Source: Niveispirillum irakense DSM 11586 (GTDB lineage Bacteria > Pseudomonadota > Alphaproteobacteria > Azospirillales > Azospirillaceae). Taken from it: a stretch of 64,000 bases of DNA. The notes below the pieces were generated by a model. It was not told the DNA's origin. It saw nothing but the letters and a program-made list of their open reading frames with translations, and did not search any database. The DNA lies in contig NZ_KE386934.1 in assembly GCF_000429645.1 (NCBI RefSeq), forward strand, positions 434,001 to 498,000, read 5' to 3'. This document shows positions 56,259 to 64,000 of this stretch, one piece after another. A program made the position numbers and the translations under genes. Position 1 is the first letter of the stretch. Each line of letters begins with the position of its first letter.

Positions 56259-56346
56259 GAAAAGCTACTCCGGGTAAACAAATATCAGGCCCCATCCTGC
56301 GCCGGATGGTGGATCGGGCGCAACCTACTAGGCGATGCGGGCCACC

Positions 56347-56769
56347 TTAGCGTCCGCGCCCCCGGCACAGGGCCAGCAGCTCTGTCTCCGCCTCCGGCTG
56401 CACCGGTCGACCGTTGAACAGCACCTCGTTCCCGCGCACGGTGACGGTGCCGATATAGGCCTCCCCCTTATAAAGGTCATTCTCAGGGATACCGAAGCGC
56501 TTGGCCGTATTCACGGTGATCGCGATATGGATGTCCTCTGGCAGATCAATTCCGCCACTGCCCGGCAGGTCAGCCGGGGCCACCTTCTTGCCATGCACAT
56601 CAACACCGGGCTTGTACTCCACATCGGCGGACGGGTGGTGGCGGGTTACCCATTGGCAGGCTGCCGGGTCGATGCGGATGGTCGGCTCGCGCCCTTGCGC
56701 ATGGGCAGACATCGTCACCAGCAGCAGCAACCCTATGGCGCCCCATGATTTTCCATTGAATACTGACAT
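56347..56769 (-). CDS. Small secreted protein of unknown function
   Basis: A 140-residue protein with a signal peptide (WGAIGLLLLVTMSAHAQG, cleavage after SAHA). The mature part has IRIDPAACQWVTRHHPSADVEY, GIDLPEDIHIAITVNTAKRFG and YIGTVTVRGNEVLFNGRPV, likely one beta-rich domain with two cysteines. No family recognised. AGAGGG lies 6 nt before the ATG at 56769. Only 40 nt separate it from the divergent permease start. Confidence 0.7.
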   Translation of the reverse strand: MSVFNGKSWGAIGLLLLVTMSAHAQGREPTIRIDPAACQWVTRHHPSADVEYKPGVDVHGKKVAPADLPGSGGIDLPEDIHIAITVNTAKRFGIPENDLYKGEAYIGTVTVRGNEVLFNGRPVQPEAETELLALCRGRGR

Positions 56770-56809
56770 ATCCATCCCTCTTTCCCGCCGCCCAGGGAGC
56801 GCCCCGACC

Positions 56810-58105
56810 GTGTTGGAATCCTACTTCAAATTGAAGGAGCTGGGCAGCGATGTCCGCACCGAGCTATTGGCCGGTTTCACAACATTTTTAACCATGGCCT
56901 ATATCGTGTTCGTGAACCCGCAAATATTGTCCGCGGCAGGCATGGATTCCGGGGCGGTGTTTGTCGCCACCTGCGTGGCGGCGGCACTGGGCTCCGCCAT
57001 CATGGGGCTTTATGCCAATTACCCCATCGCCCAGGCGCCGGGCATGGGGCTGAATGCTTACTTCGCCTTCACCGTCGTCGGGCAGATGGGCTACACATGG
57101 CAAGTGGCGCTGGGCGCCGTGTTCCTATCCGGCATCCTGTTTATCATCCTCTCCGTGCTGCCTGTGCGCGAAGCGGTGGTGAATGCTATCCCCAAAAGCC
57201 TGAAGCTGGCGATATCTGCCGGTATCGGCCTGTTCCTGGCCATCATCGCACTGGAAAATGCCGGCATCATCCAAGCCCATCCCGTTACGCTGGTCACGCT
57301 GGGCGACCTGACCAAGCCGCCGGCCATCCTGGCCGCCGGTGGTTTTATACTGCTCTGCGCCCTGGTGGCGCGGCGGGTCACGGGGGCGGTGATCATCACC
57401 ATTCTCGCCGTCGCCGTAATCGGCATGGCAACGGGCGTATCCCCTTTCAGCGGGCAGATTGTCTCCCTGCCGCCGGACCCCAGCCCCACCTTCCTGGCCA
57501 TGGACCTGAAAGGGGCGCTGAATATCGGGCTGATCACCGTGGTGTTCGCCTTCTTCTTTGTTGATCTGTTCGACACGGCCGGAACATTGGTTGGCGTCGC
57601 TCACCGGGCAGGATTGCTGGATGAACAGGGTCGCCTGCCCCGGCTGAAGCGGGCTTTATTTGCCGATGCCGCCGCCACGACGGTGGGGGCTGCCCTGGGT
57701 ACCAGCACCGTCACCTCCTATATCGAGAGCGCATCGGGCACCAATGTGGGTGGGCGGAGCGGCCTGACGGCTGTGACGGTCGCCGTCCTGTTCCTGGCTT
57801 GCCTGTTCCTGGCGCCGCTGGCCGCCAATATCCCCGCCTATGCCACGGCCCCTGCCCTGCTCTATATCGCCTGCCTGATGGCGCGGGGATTGAGTGAAAT
57901 TGACTGGGAAGAGGTTACAGAATATGCACCCGCCGTTGTGACAACGATTACAATGCCGCTTTCTTATTCAATTGCTCACGGAATAGCCTTCGGATTTATC
58001 GCGTATGCAGGCGTTAAAATCCTGGCCGGACGTTGGCGGGAACCCGGTCCGGTTGTGCTGCTGTTAGCGGCACTTTTCCTGGCAAAATTCGCTTTTCTGG
58101 GCTGA
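56810..58105 (+). CDS. AzgA/NCS2 family purine base permease
   Basis: A 431-residue inner-membrane transporter for adenine, hypoxanthine or guanine. The N-terminus LKELGSDVRTELLAGFTTFLTMAYIVFVNPQ is the AzgA signature in parts; APGMGLNAYFAFTVV, FFFVDLFDTAGTLVGVAHRAG and GTSTVTSYIESASGTNVGGR are conserved substrate-site regions. About 12-14 helices. The GTG at 56810, with GGGAG upstream, is the likely start; an open frame runs back to 56501 antisense to the secreted protein. Its role fits ade, importing adenine for deamination. Confidence 0.92.
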   Translation: MLESYFKLKELGSDVRTELLAGFTTFLTMAYIVFVNPQILSAAGMDSGAVFVATCVAAALGSAIMGLYANYPIAQAPGMGLNAYFAFTVVGQMGYTWQVALGAVFLSGILFIILSVLPVREAVVNAIPKSLKLAISAGIGLFLAIIALENAGIIQAHPVTLVTLGDLTKPPAILAAGGFILLCALVARRVTGAVIITILAVAVIGMATGVSPFSGQIVSLPPDPSPTFLAMDLKGALNIGLITVVFAFFFVDLFDTAGTLVGVAHRAGLLDEQGRLPRLKRALFADAAATTVGAALGTSTVTSYIESASGTNVGGRSGLTAVTVAVLFLACLFLAPLAANIPAYATAPALLYIACLMARGLSEIDWEEVTEYAPAVVTTITMPLSYSIAHGIAFGFIAYAGVKILAGRWREPGPVVLLLAALFLAKFAFLG

Positions 58106-58113
58106 GACACAAG

Positions 58114-58178
58114 AAGGTGCGCCGACCGGGTTACCACTGTTGCGCGAAGCACACAGCCGGAGAGGGCGCATCTTTTTT
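58114..58178 (+). terminator. Probable terminator of the purine permease gene
   Basis: AAGGTGCGCC (58114-58123) pairs with GGCGCATCTT (58165-58174), including one G-U, around an inner structured region, and runs into TCTTTTTT. It starts 9 nt past the permease stop. Confidence 0.55.
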
Positions 58179-58212
58179 GGGCGAAAAATTGATAATTCGT
58201 GAATTTCAGGGG

Positions 58213-58241
58213 TGGACGACGCGGCAGACTGCATCTATAGT
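58213..58241 (+). promoter_or_regulatory. Promoter of the candidate small RNA
   Basis: TGGACG (58213-58218) and TATAGT (58236-58241) are exactly 17 nt apart, downstream of the permease terminator and with no ORF behind them. Predicted start near 58248. Confidence 0.45.
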
Positions 58242-58247
58242 CCGCTG

Positions 58248-58407
58248 CACAAAAAGAAAGACCGCGCCGAAATGCAGCGCGGCCTGAGTTTAGGGAGGAA
58301 TCGCCACCAGGCGTGTCAAGAAGGGATCCAACCCCGCTCGACGAAGATTAGTTTTTCGTTTTTCTTGATTAAAGGCAAGCCGAAATCTCGGCTTGCCTTT
58401 TTCTTTT
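58248..58407 (+). ncRNA. Candidate small non-coding RNA, about 160 nt
   Basis: This is the only part of the 370-nt gap 58106-58475 that looks like an independent unit: a sigma-70-like promoter, no credible ORF, a hairpin CCGCGC-CGAAATGCA-GCGCGG (58262-58282), an exposed purine stretch AGGGAGGAAT (58292-58301), a small hairpin CGCC-ACCA-GGCG, and a strong intrinsic terminator. The purine stretch looks like a ribosome-binding site but no start codon follows at a suitable distance. It could act by base pairing or protein sequestration (inference). No known family was recognised. Confidence 0.45.
58371..58407 (+). terminator. Strong intrinsic terminator
   Basis: Perfect 13-bp stem AAAGGCAAGCCGA/TCGGCTTGCCTTT with loop AATC, followed by TTCTTTT. 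The permease already has its own terminator, so this one appears to end the candidate small RNA. Confidence 0.85.
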
Positions 58408-58429
58408 GTGCATTTTCTGCCTTTTTTGA

Positions 58430-58450
58430 CGCCACTTTGTGCAAGTGGCG
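58430..58450 (-). terminator. Hairpin past the second tag gene
   Basis: CGCCACTT-TGTGC-AAGTGGCG, perfect 8-bp arms, 25 nt past the stop of the second tag gene. No T-tract on the minus strand, so termination is only possible. Confidence 0.35.
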
Positions 58451-58475
58451 CGCATTCAGACAGGGGTTTGCCTAA

Positions 58476-59045
58476 TTAAAGGGCTCCATACCCAGGGTAA
58501 CCGCTATCAATCGCCTGTCGCCAGGGCTGATTCTGGGTGGAGAGTCGGATCTGTGCCGGGCAATCCGCCCGATGGGCGCCCGGCAGATAGCCAATGCTCA
58601 TCAGGAACTCACCCACGATCTCCCCGCCTGTGAAGCGGAAGGTTTTTGAAAACAGCTTCACCCATTCAGCCTTGGTGGCCGGATGATGGGCAGCAATCCA
58701 GGCATGGAATCCCCCATGGCTTACACGCATCCTTTGGATGACCTGGGCATTGTGAATGGCAGCCTGCACTTTCAGCCGATTGCGGATGATGCCGGGATCA
58801 GCCAGCAGGCGCGTAACATCGGCCTCGCCATAAGCGGCGACCTTATCAACATCAAATCCATCATAGGCAAGGCGGAAGCTTTCCCGCTTCTTCAATATCG
58901 TCAGCCAGGAAAGACCCGCCTGATTGATCTCCAGGATCAACCGCTCGAACAATTCCCGCTCGTCCGTCAGCGGCAATCCATATTCATGATCATGATAGGG
59001 GCCGTGCCATTCATGCCCCGGCGCTATATCGCAATAGCCCGACAT
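58476..59045 (-). CDS. DNA-3-methyladenine glycosylase I (second copy)
   Basis: A 189-residue Tag-family protein distinct from the copy at 50943. The zinc set is present (GYCDIAPGH start, YHDHEYGLP histidine, C-terminal HRADC) and the recognition glutamate lies in LILEINQAGLSWLTILKKRE. The ATG at 59045 has GAGG 6 nt upstream. The ILEINQAGLSW form marks a separate Tag subgroup, so the copies probably have different ancestry rather than arising by recent duplication. Confidence 0.9.
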   Translation of the reverse strand: MSGYCDIAPGHEWHGPYHDHEYGLPLTDERELFERLILEINQAGLSWLTILKKRESFRLAYDGFDVDKVAAYGEADVTRLLADPGIIRNRLKVQAAIHNAQVIQRMRVSHGGFHAWIAAHHPATKAEWVKLFSKTFRFTGGEIVGEFLMSIGYLPGAHRADCPAQIRLSTQNQPWRQAIDSGYPGYGAL

Positions 59046-59147
59046 CGCCATCCTCATCTCGCATAAGTGCGGGGGAGAGAATAGCGCAGACCACCATAGA
59101 GGTCACATGGAATGTTCTTGTTTTGTGCTTTTGAAAAAGCCGATGGT

Positions 59148-59393
59148 TCATTCACGCATCAGGGCGCGCCAATCCAGCAAGCCCGTTTTCGCCGCGGCCC
59201 AGGCCATCCCGACCAGAAGGGCCGAGATGATGCTGGTCCACAGGAATTTACGCAGAATTTGCGCCTTCACGGGCGCCCCCGGCTCATGCCCCGTGGCCGG
59301 GTTGTCATCCCGGCGCACGCCAAAGGGCAGCACCGCAAACAGGACGGTCCACCAGACGGTAAAATAAATGGCGGCCCAGGTTGCCCAGCCCAT
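59148..59393 (-). CDS. DUF1467 family membrane protein
   Basis: An 81-residue protein with two membrane helices (WAAIYFTVWWTVLFAVLPFG and LWTSIISALLVGMAWAAA) separated by a polar loop, with the family signature VLPFGVRRDDNPATGHEPGAP. The ATG at 59393 is set by the first helix. Function unknown; in this group it is commonly found next to mce, as here. Confidence 0.88.
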   Translation of the reverse strand: MGWATWAAIYFTVWWTVLFAVLPFGVRRDDNPATGHEPGAPVKAQILRKFLWTSIISALLVGMAWAAAKTGLLDWRALMRE

Positions 59394-59461
59394 CGTTCCA
59401 CTCAATGTTGGAGAAATCACTCGTCAAGCCCCTTCACACGGAAAGGGCCGTCATCAATCAA

Positions 59462-59866
59462 TCAAACCTGTTCAATCTCCACCAGGGTGCCATAAAGGTC
59501 CTTGGGATGCAGAAACAGGACGGGCTTGCCGTGAGCGCCGATCTTGGGCTCCCCATCACCCAATACGCGCAGACCGTCCGCCTTCAGCTTGTCACGGGCG
59601 GCCAGGATATCGGCCACCTCGTAACAGACATGGTGGATGCCACCAGCCGGGTTGTTGGCGAGGAACTTGGCAATCGGGCTGCCCTCCCCGAACGGGTGTA
59701 GCAACTCGATCTTCGTGTTCGGCAATTCGACAAAGACGGTGGTGACGCCATGTTCCGGCAGGTCCAGCGGGGCACTGACCGTCGCGCCCAGGGTGTCGCG
59801 ATAGGTGGCCGTTGCTGCCGCCAGATCCGGCACCGCGATAGCCACATGGTTCAACCGACCGATCAT
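59462..59866 (-). CDS. mce: Methylmalonyl-CoA epimerase
   Basis: Interconverts (R)- and (S)-methylmalonyl-CoA in propionyl-CoA use. The 134-residue vicinal-oxygen-chelate protein has LNHVAIAVPDLAAATATYRD, IELLHPFGEGSPIAKFL, GGIHHVCYEVAD and the end YGTLVEIEQV; the metal ligands are the two histidines and the C-terminal glutamate. The ATG at 59866 fits the family start. Located 142 nt past rnj on the same strand. Confidence 0.95.
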   Translation of the reverse strand: MIGRLNHVAIAVPDLAAATATYRDTLGATVSAPLDLPEHGVTTVFVELPNTKIELLHPFGEGSPIAKFLANNPAGGIHHVCYEVADILAARDKLKADGLRVLGDGEPKIGAHGKPVLFLHPKDLYGTLVEIEQV

Positions 59867-60008
59867 GTTCCCCGCCCCTTCTTGATTGCGCGTTCTATGC
59901 ACTCTTCCGTGCCCAGAGATAGCGGCGGGCGGGGATTGGGAAAACCCCTGCCCGCCGCGACAAATAGCATCACAAACGGTTCCGAGACCCAATATCCATC
60001 AGACCGGG

Positions 60009-61694
60009 TCAAATCCGGACCAGATGAACCTCGGTGATCGGCTTGCGCCCCTGGGTGCTGGAGAAATTGCGCCGTACAGCAACGCGCGCCGCCTCTTTCA
60101 CCGCCGCATCATCCTGGCGGGCGGAACGGGTGAGTTGCTCAACAGCCCCGCGCACACGCATGACCAGTTCGGCCTGTTCCTCCTCGTACTCATCCTCCTC
60201 CAGCAGCCCCATGACCGCGACCTTTGGGCCGGCCAGAAACTCACCACGCGGTGTCATGACCAGGGTGACCACGACCGCGCCGCTATGGGCCATGCGGGTA
60301 CGGGACCGCAGGGCCTGATTGTTCATGGGCACGATACGCTTGCCGTCGACACACAGGCGGCCCGCATGAACATGCCCCAGCACCCCTGCCGGCCCCGGTG
60401 CCAGACGGATGACAATCCCATCTTCCGGGATCAGCACCTCTGGCACCTGACAATCCTGGGCAAGATCGGCATGGGCTGCCAGATGGCGGGCCTCACCATG
60501 GACCGGGATGGCCACCTGCGGGCGCACCCACTGATACATCTGTACCAGCTCTTCCCGCGCAGGATGGCCGGAAACATGGACGAAAGCATCGTCGGCCGTT
60601 ACCACCTTGATGCCCCGGCGCAACAGATTGTTCTGGATCTTCGCAATGGCCTTCTCATTGCCGGGAATTTCCCGGGCAGAGAAGATCACCACATCATCAC
60701 GCTCCAGCGTAACATCAGGGTGGTCGCCGCTGGATACACGCGACAAGGCGGCGCGCGGTTCCCCCTGGCTGCCGGTGCAGATCAGCACCACCTTTTCCCG
60801 CGGTACATAGCCCGCCTCATTCTCGGTCAGGAAAGGCGGCAGATCGGCCAGATAACCATTGGCCCGGGCCGCTTCATTGATGCGCCATAGCGACCGGCCC
60901 ACCAATGCCACCTGCCGGTCATGGGCATGGGCCGCCTGGGCGATGGAATGCAGCCGCGCCACATTGCTGGCAAAGCAGGTCACGGCAATCCGGGTGTCAT
61001 GATACTGGCCGAACAACTCGACCAGACTATCCCGCACCTCTGCCTCTGATCCCGACCGACCGGGCACCAGGGCATTGGTACTGTCGCAGACCATCGCCGA
61101 TACGCCTTCCCGGCCCAGGCGCTGCAACGCTTCCTCATTGGTCAGCATGCCGACCACGGGATCGGGGTCCAGCTTCCAGTCCCCGGTATGCAGGACGGTG
61201 CCGGCGCCCGTGCGGATCACGACGCCATTCGGCTCCGGGATGGAATGGGTCAGGCTGATCAGTTCGATATCGAAAGGACCGATATTCGTCCGCCCGCCCA
61301 GCGGGATGATATGGACCGGCACTTTGTTTTGCAGGCCCTTTTCGACCAGTTTGGCCTTCAGGAAACTGGCCGCAAACGGCGTACACCAGACCGGAACGCG
61401 CAAATCCTCCCACAGATAGGGGATGGCACCGATATGGTCCTCATGGGCATGGGTGACCAGGATGCCCACCAGATTGGATAACCGCTCTTCAATAAAGCCG
61501 GTATCCGGCAGGATGATTTCCACGCCGGGGGTCGTTTCGTCACCGAAACTGACGCCAAGATCCACCATCAGCCATTTGCCGGCATGCTGGTACAGGTTCA
61601 GATTCATCCCGATTTCGCCAGACCCGCCCAGGGGCACGAAATGCAGGGCAGCGGGATCGAAATCCTTATCCGTCAGATGCTTCTTGTCTATCAT
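60009..61694 (-). CDS. rnj: Ribonuclease J
   Basis: Metallo-beta-lactamase/beta-CASP ribonuclease with endo- and 5' exonuclease activity in RNA turnover. The 561-residue protein has FVPLGGSGEIGMNLNLYQ, the zinc motif VTHAHEDHIGAIPYLW, CDSTNALVPGRSGSEAEV and the beta-CASP motifs with ICTGSQGEPRAALSR. Its start overlaps the end of coaX by 29 nt. Confidence 0.96.
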   Translation of the reverse strand: MIDKKHLTDKDFDPAALHFVPLGGSGEIGMNLNLYQHAGKWLMVDLGVSFGDETTPGVEIILPDTGFIEERLSNLVGILVTHAHEDHIGAIPYLWEDLRVPVWCTPFAASFLKAKLVEKGLQNKVPVHIIPLGGRTNIGPFDIELISLTHSIPEPNGVVIRTGAGTVLHTGDWKLDPDPVVGMLTNEEALQRLGREGVSAMVCDSTNALVPGRSGSEAEVRDSLVELFGQYHDTRIAVTCFASNVARLHSIAQAAHAHDRQVALVGRSLWRINEAARANGYLADLPPFLTENEAGYVPREKVVLICTGSQGEPRAALSRVSSGDHPDVTLERDDVVIFSAREIPGNEKAIAKIQNNLLRRGIKVVTADDAFVHVSGHPAREELVQMYQWVRPQVAIPVHGEARHLAAHADLAQDCQVPEVLIPEDGIVIRLAPGPAGVLGHVHAGRLCVDGKRIVPMNNQALRSRTRMAHSGAVVVTLVMTPRGEFLAGPKVAVMGLLEEDEYEEEQAELVMRVRGAVEQLTRSARQDDAAVKEAARVAVRRNFSSTQGRKPITEVHLVRI

Positions 61695-62493
61695 ACGATC
61701 CTGTTTTCAGTCGGGGGCTGTTGCGTTCATGGATTAACCGGAGACCCCGCAACGTCAGGTCTCCATCAATATGGTGGATCAGGTCGCTGCCCTCGGCGAA
61801 CAGGCGCACAAGGCCGCCCGTGCCGATCACTGTCACGGGGGTCAGCCCATCGGGTGACAATTCAGCGATGATCCGTTTCAAAATACCTTCGATCAGACCG
61901 GTATAGCCCCAGAACATACCCGACTGCATGGCGCCCACCGTCCCCCGGCCGATCGCCGTAGCGGGGCGCACAATATCAACCTTGGGCAATTGGGCGGCCA
62001 CCTTGTGCAAGGCGTCCAGGGACAGGGCGGGACCGGGGGCGATAACGCCACCCAGAAAATCGCCCGCGGCATCGACCACGTCAAACGTGGTGCCAGTGCC
62101 GATATCAATCACGATCAATGGCGTGGGATAAGCGGCAACGGCGGAAACCGCGTTGACCACCCGGTCTGCACCGGCCTCACGCGGGTTATCCAGCTTGATC
62201 CGGATGCCCAGATCGACATCCGGCGCACCCACACGCATCGGTTCGCAGCCGAAATGTTCTTCCGCCAGTTTAGTCAAAGCGTAAGTCTGGGAAGGCACCA
62301 CCGAGGACAGGATGGCATCGGTGATATCGGCCGGGGAAAGCCCCTTCATCCCCATCAGGCTGATCAGCCAGACGGCATATTCATCGGCGGTGCGGCGGCT
62401 GTCGGTGGAGATGCGCCAATGGGCCCGCTTCTCCGCCCCATCGAACACGGCGAACACGACATTGGTATTGCCGGCATCAATGGCCAACAGCAT
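61666..62493 (-). CDS. coaX: Type III pantothenate kinase
   Basis: First step of coenzyme A synthesis, not inhibited by CoA in this type. The 275-residue protein of the acetate/sugar kinase-like fold has LLAIDAGNTNVVFAVFD (phosphate 1), GADRVVNAVSA, VIDIGTGTTFDVVDAAGDFL (phosphate 2) and VIGTGGLVRLFAEGS. It lies 6 nt after birA. Confidence 0.97.
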   Translation of the reverse strand: MLLAIDAGNTNVVFAVFDGAEKRAHWRISTDSRRTADEYAVWLISLMGMKGLSPADITDAILSSVVPSQTYALTKLAEEHFGCEPMRVGAPDVDLGIRIKLDNPREAGADRVVNAVSAVAAYPTPLIVIDIGTGTTFDVVDAAGDFLGGVIAPGPALSLDALHKVAAQLPKVDIVRPATAIGRGTVGAMQSGMFWGYTGLIEGILKRIIAELSPDGLTPVTVIGTGGLVRLFAEGSDLIHHIDGDLTLRGLRLIHERNSPRLKTGSYDRQEASDG

Positions 62494-62499
62494 CGGCCC

Positions 62500-63285
62500 C
62501 TACCCCTCAACACCGAAAAAAATATCACCAGCGGTAACCCGCCGGACAACGCCGCTGCAATCCACCAGCAGCCCCCCGTCCATATCCAGATCAACCAGGG
62601 TGCCGGTGAAGGTTTCTGTTGCCAATCGCACCGTTACCGGCCCGCCCACGCCCTGCGCCGCATTCAACCACGCGGCACGGATGGGCGCGAACCCCTGCTC
62701 CAGCCACCGCCGGTACCAGATATGGAAATGGCGTGCATAGGATGCCATGACAAGTCGGGCATCAACATCTGGGGTCGCCCCCGCTGTCCGCAGGGACGTT
62801 GCGGGATAGGAAGCCTCAACGGGAAATGAGGCAACATTGATGCCGGTGCCCAACACCAGCCAGTCCACCGCCCCGCCGGGCCCAGGTTCGGACTCCAGCA
62901 GGATGCCTGATATTTTGGCCCCACCGACCAGAACATCGTTGGGCCATTTCAGGGTCGGACGACCAGGGATCAGCTCCGCAACGGCCTCCGCCACAGCCAG
63001 CGCCGCGACGAAGGAAACGAGCGCCGCCTGAGCCGGTGGCAGGCCGGGCCGCAGCACCAGGGAACAGGCGAGGTTACCTTCCGGGCTGGACCATTCCCGC
63101 CCCCGGCGGCCCCGCCCGGCTGTCTGCCGGTCGGCCCGAACCAATGTTCCTTCCGGCGCGCCCTGGCGGGCCAATTCCTTGGCCTCATCATTGGTGCTGC
63201 CGCAGCTTTCAAGCTCTACCAAATAGAAGAACGCGGGCAGCAGAGCTGCCCGCGTTGCTTCACCATGTTCCTGTGCCGCGGCCAT
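62500..63285 (-). CDS. birA: Biotin-[acetyl-CoA-carboxylase] ligase
   Basis: Activates biotin and attaches it to BCCP. The 261-residue protein is the catalytic-only form without a DNA-binding domain. Motifs: CGSTNDEAKELA, TAGRGRRGREWSSPEGNL and LKWPNDVLVGGAKISGILLE. The ATG at 63285 is 7 nt past the nuoN stop; the open frame to 63405 overlaps nuoN and is rejected. Confidence 0.96.
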   Translation of the reverse strand: MAAAQEHGEATRAALLPAFFYLVELESCGSTNDEAKELARQGAPEGTLVRADRQTAGRGRRGREWSSPEGNLACSLVLRPGLPPAQAALVSFVAALAVAEAVAELIPGRPTLKWPNDVLVGGAKISGILLESEPGPGGAVDWLVLGTGINVASFPVEASYPATSLRTAGATPDVDARLVMASYARHFHIWYRRWLEQGFAPIRAAWLNAAQGVGGPVTVRLATETFTGTLVDLDMDGGLLVDCSGVVRRVTAGDIFFGVEG

Positions 63286-63292
63286 GAACCGC

Positions 63293-64000
63293 TCAGCGAA
63301 GGCTGAACAGAGAGGCCGCCGCCGCCGCCGCACCACTGGTGATCGGCGACAGGAAGAAAATATAGACCGGGAAGACGAACAAAGCCGCGGCCGCAACCAC
63401 CACACCCGTCACCGGAGCCGGACGGTCGAGCGTCTCCGTCACATCATCAAAATACATGACCTTGATGACGCGCAGGTAATAGTAGCAGCTGATGCCCGAG
63501 GCGATGACGCCGATGATGGCCAGGATATACAGCTCGGACTGGATGGCCGGCAGGAACACCGCCCACTTGCCCCAGAAGCCCGCCGCCGGCGGCACACCCG
63601 CCAGCGACCACATGAAGATGGCCATGGCGAAGGCCATCATCGGGTGGGTCTTGGACAAGCCTGCCAGATCCGCAACCTCTTCCACCGCGCGGCCATTCTG
63701 ACGCATCGACAGGATGATGGCGAACACACCGACATTCATGGCGAGATAGATCGCCAGATAGATCAGCACGCCGCGCACACCTTCCTGGCTGCCGGCCGAC
63801 AGACCGACCAGCGCATAACCAATATGGCCGATGGAGCTGTAGGCCATCAGACGCTTGATGTTCTTCTGCTGGATGGCGCCAAGAGCACCCACGACCATGG
63901 AGGCCGCCGCGCAGAACCAGATGACCTGCTGCCACTGGGCCAGCATGTCCCCGAACGGACCGACCAGAACCCGGATGAACAGGGTCATGGCCGCCACCTT
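63293..64000 (-). CDS. nuoN: NADH-quinone oxidoreductase subunit N, 5' end outside window
   Basis: Antiporter-like membrane subunit of respiratory complex I. The visible C-terminal 235 residues contain [21 protein letters not shown] with the conserved lysine of the NuoL/M/N family, [27 protein letters not shown] and several further helices. The frame is open to the window edge, so the N-terminal half and the rest of the nuo operon lie beyond 64000. Confidence 0.95.
   Translation of the reverse strand, partial: KVAAMTLFIRVLVGPFGDMLAQWQQVIWFCAAASMVVGALGAIQQKNIKRLMAYSSIGHIGYALVGLSAGSQEGVRGVLIYLAIYLAMNVGVFAIILSMRQNGRAVEEVADLAGLSKTHPMMAFAMAIFMWSLAGVPPAAGFWGKWAVFLPAIQSELYILAIIGVIASGISCYYYLRVIKVMYFDDVTETLDRPAPVTGVVVAAAALFVFPVYIFFLSPITSGAAAAAASLFSLR

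Noticed and set aside
58250-58319. Possible minus-strand small RNA (TTGACA at 58319-58314, hairpin plus T-rich tail at 58282-58250)
   Set aside because: The implied -10 box is poor and the transcript would be almost nothing but the hairpin; the plus-strand model is better supported.
58212-58475. Plus-strand ORF of 87 codons across the candidate small RNA
   Set aside because: It has no ribosome-binding site, runs through a strong terminator and encodes a mixed, family-less peptide; a non-coding RNA explains the signals better.

Overview
The window looks like chromosomal DNA from a free-living alphaproteobacterium, most likely a member of the Rhodospirillales (Azospirillum/Niveispirillum-like). 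The reasons are high-GC coding sequence, LpxI rather than LpxH in lipid A synthesis, a short proline-tRNA ligase without the editing insert, direct-repeat LexA boxes of the alphaproteobacterial GTTC-N7-GTTC type, and gene orders typical of that group (trpGDC-moaC-moeA-lexA; rpsB-tsf-pyrH-frr-uppS-cdsA-dxr-rseP-bamA-skp-lpxD-fabZ-lpxA-lpxI-lpxB; nuoN-birA-coaX-rnj-mce). The genus is inference. No tRNA, rRNA, insertion sequence, phage or CRISPR array was seen.

Left part (1-24 kb). An RND efflux pair (permease cut by the window edge) is followed by purEK, small genes and lexA, whose promoter carries two LexA boxes. A soluble triple-PAS chemoreceptor, moeA, a divergent SRPBCC/LysR pair, moaC and trpCDG come next. 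Then follow a YibQ-type polysaccharide deacetylase, comEC, gltX, gltA and an EAL-domain phosphodiesterase with a good promoter overlapping an inverted repeat.

Middle (24-44 kb). A long minus-strand housekeeping block runs from rpsB to lpxB. It couples translation (S2, EF-Ts, RRF), UMP kinase, undecaprenyl and phospholipid precursor synthesis, isoprenoid synthesis, outer-membrane protein assembly and lipid A synthesis. rpsB has a clear promoter, a leader of about 150 nt with hairpins and a strong stem-loop before tsf. A chorismate-lyase-like gene and dnaE follow.

Right part (44-64 kb). The conserved order dnaE / lolD-lolC-lolE / proS / DUF1467-mce-rnj-coaX-birA-nuoN is interrupted by accessory modules. 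These are an XRE regulator with a divergent membrane protein, a D/R/H-rich secreted protein, alkA, a self-regulated TetR-YciI-tag operon with two palindromic operators, two toxin-antitoxin pairs flanking proS, and a purine-base locus (ade with a coupled small membrane protein, a secreted protein and an AzgA-type permease). A second tag gene is also present, so three alkylated-base glycosylases lie within 14 kb. Between azgA and the second tag gene is a non-coding stretch with its own promoter and a strong intrinsic terminator, the best candidate here for an undescribed small RNA.
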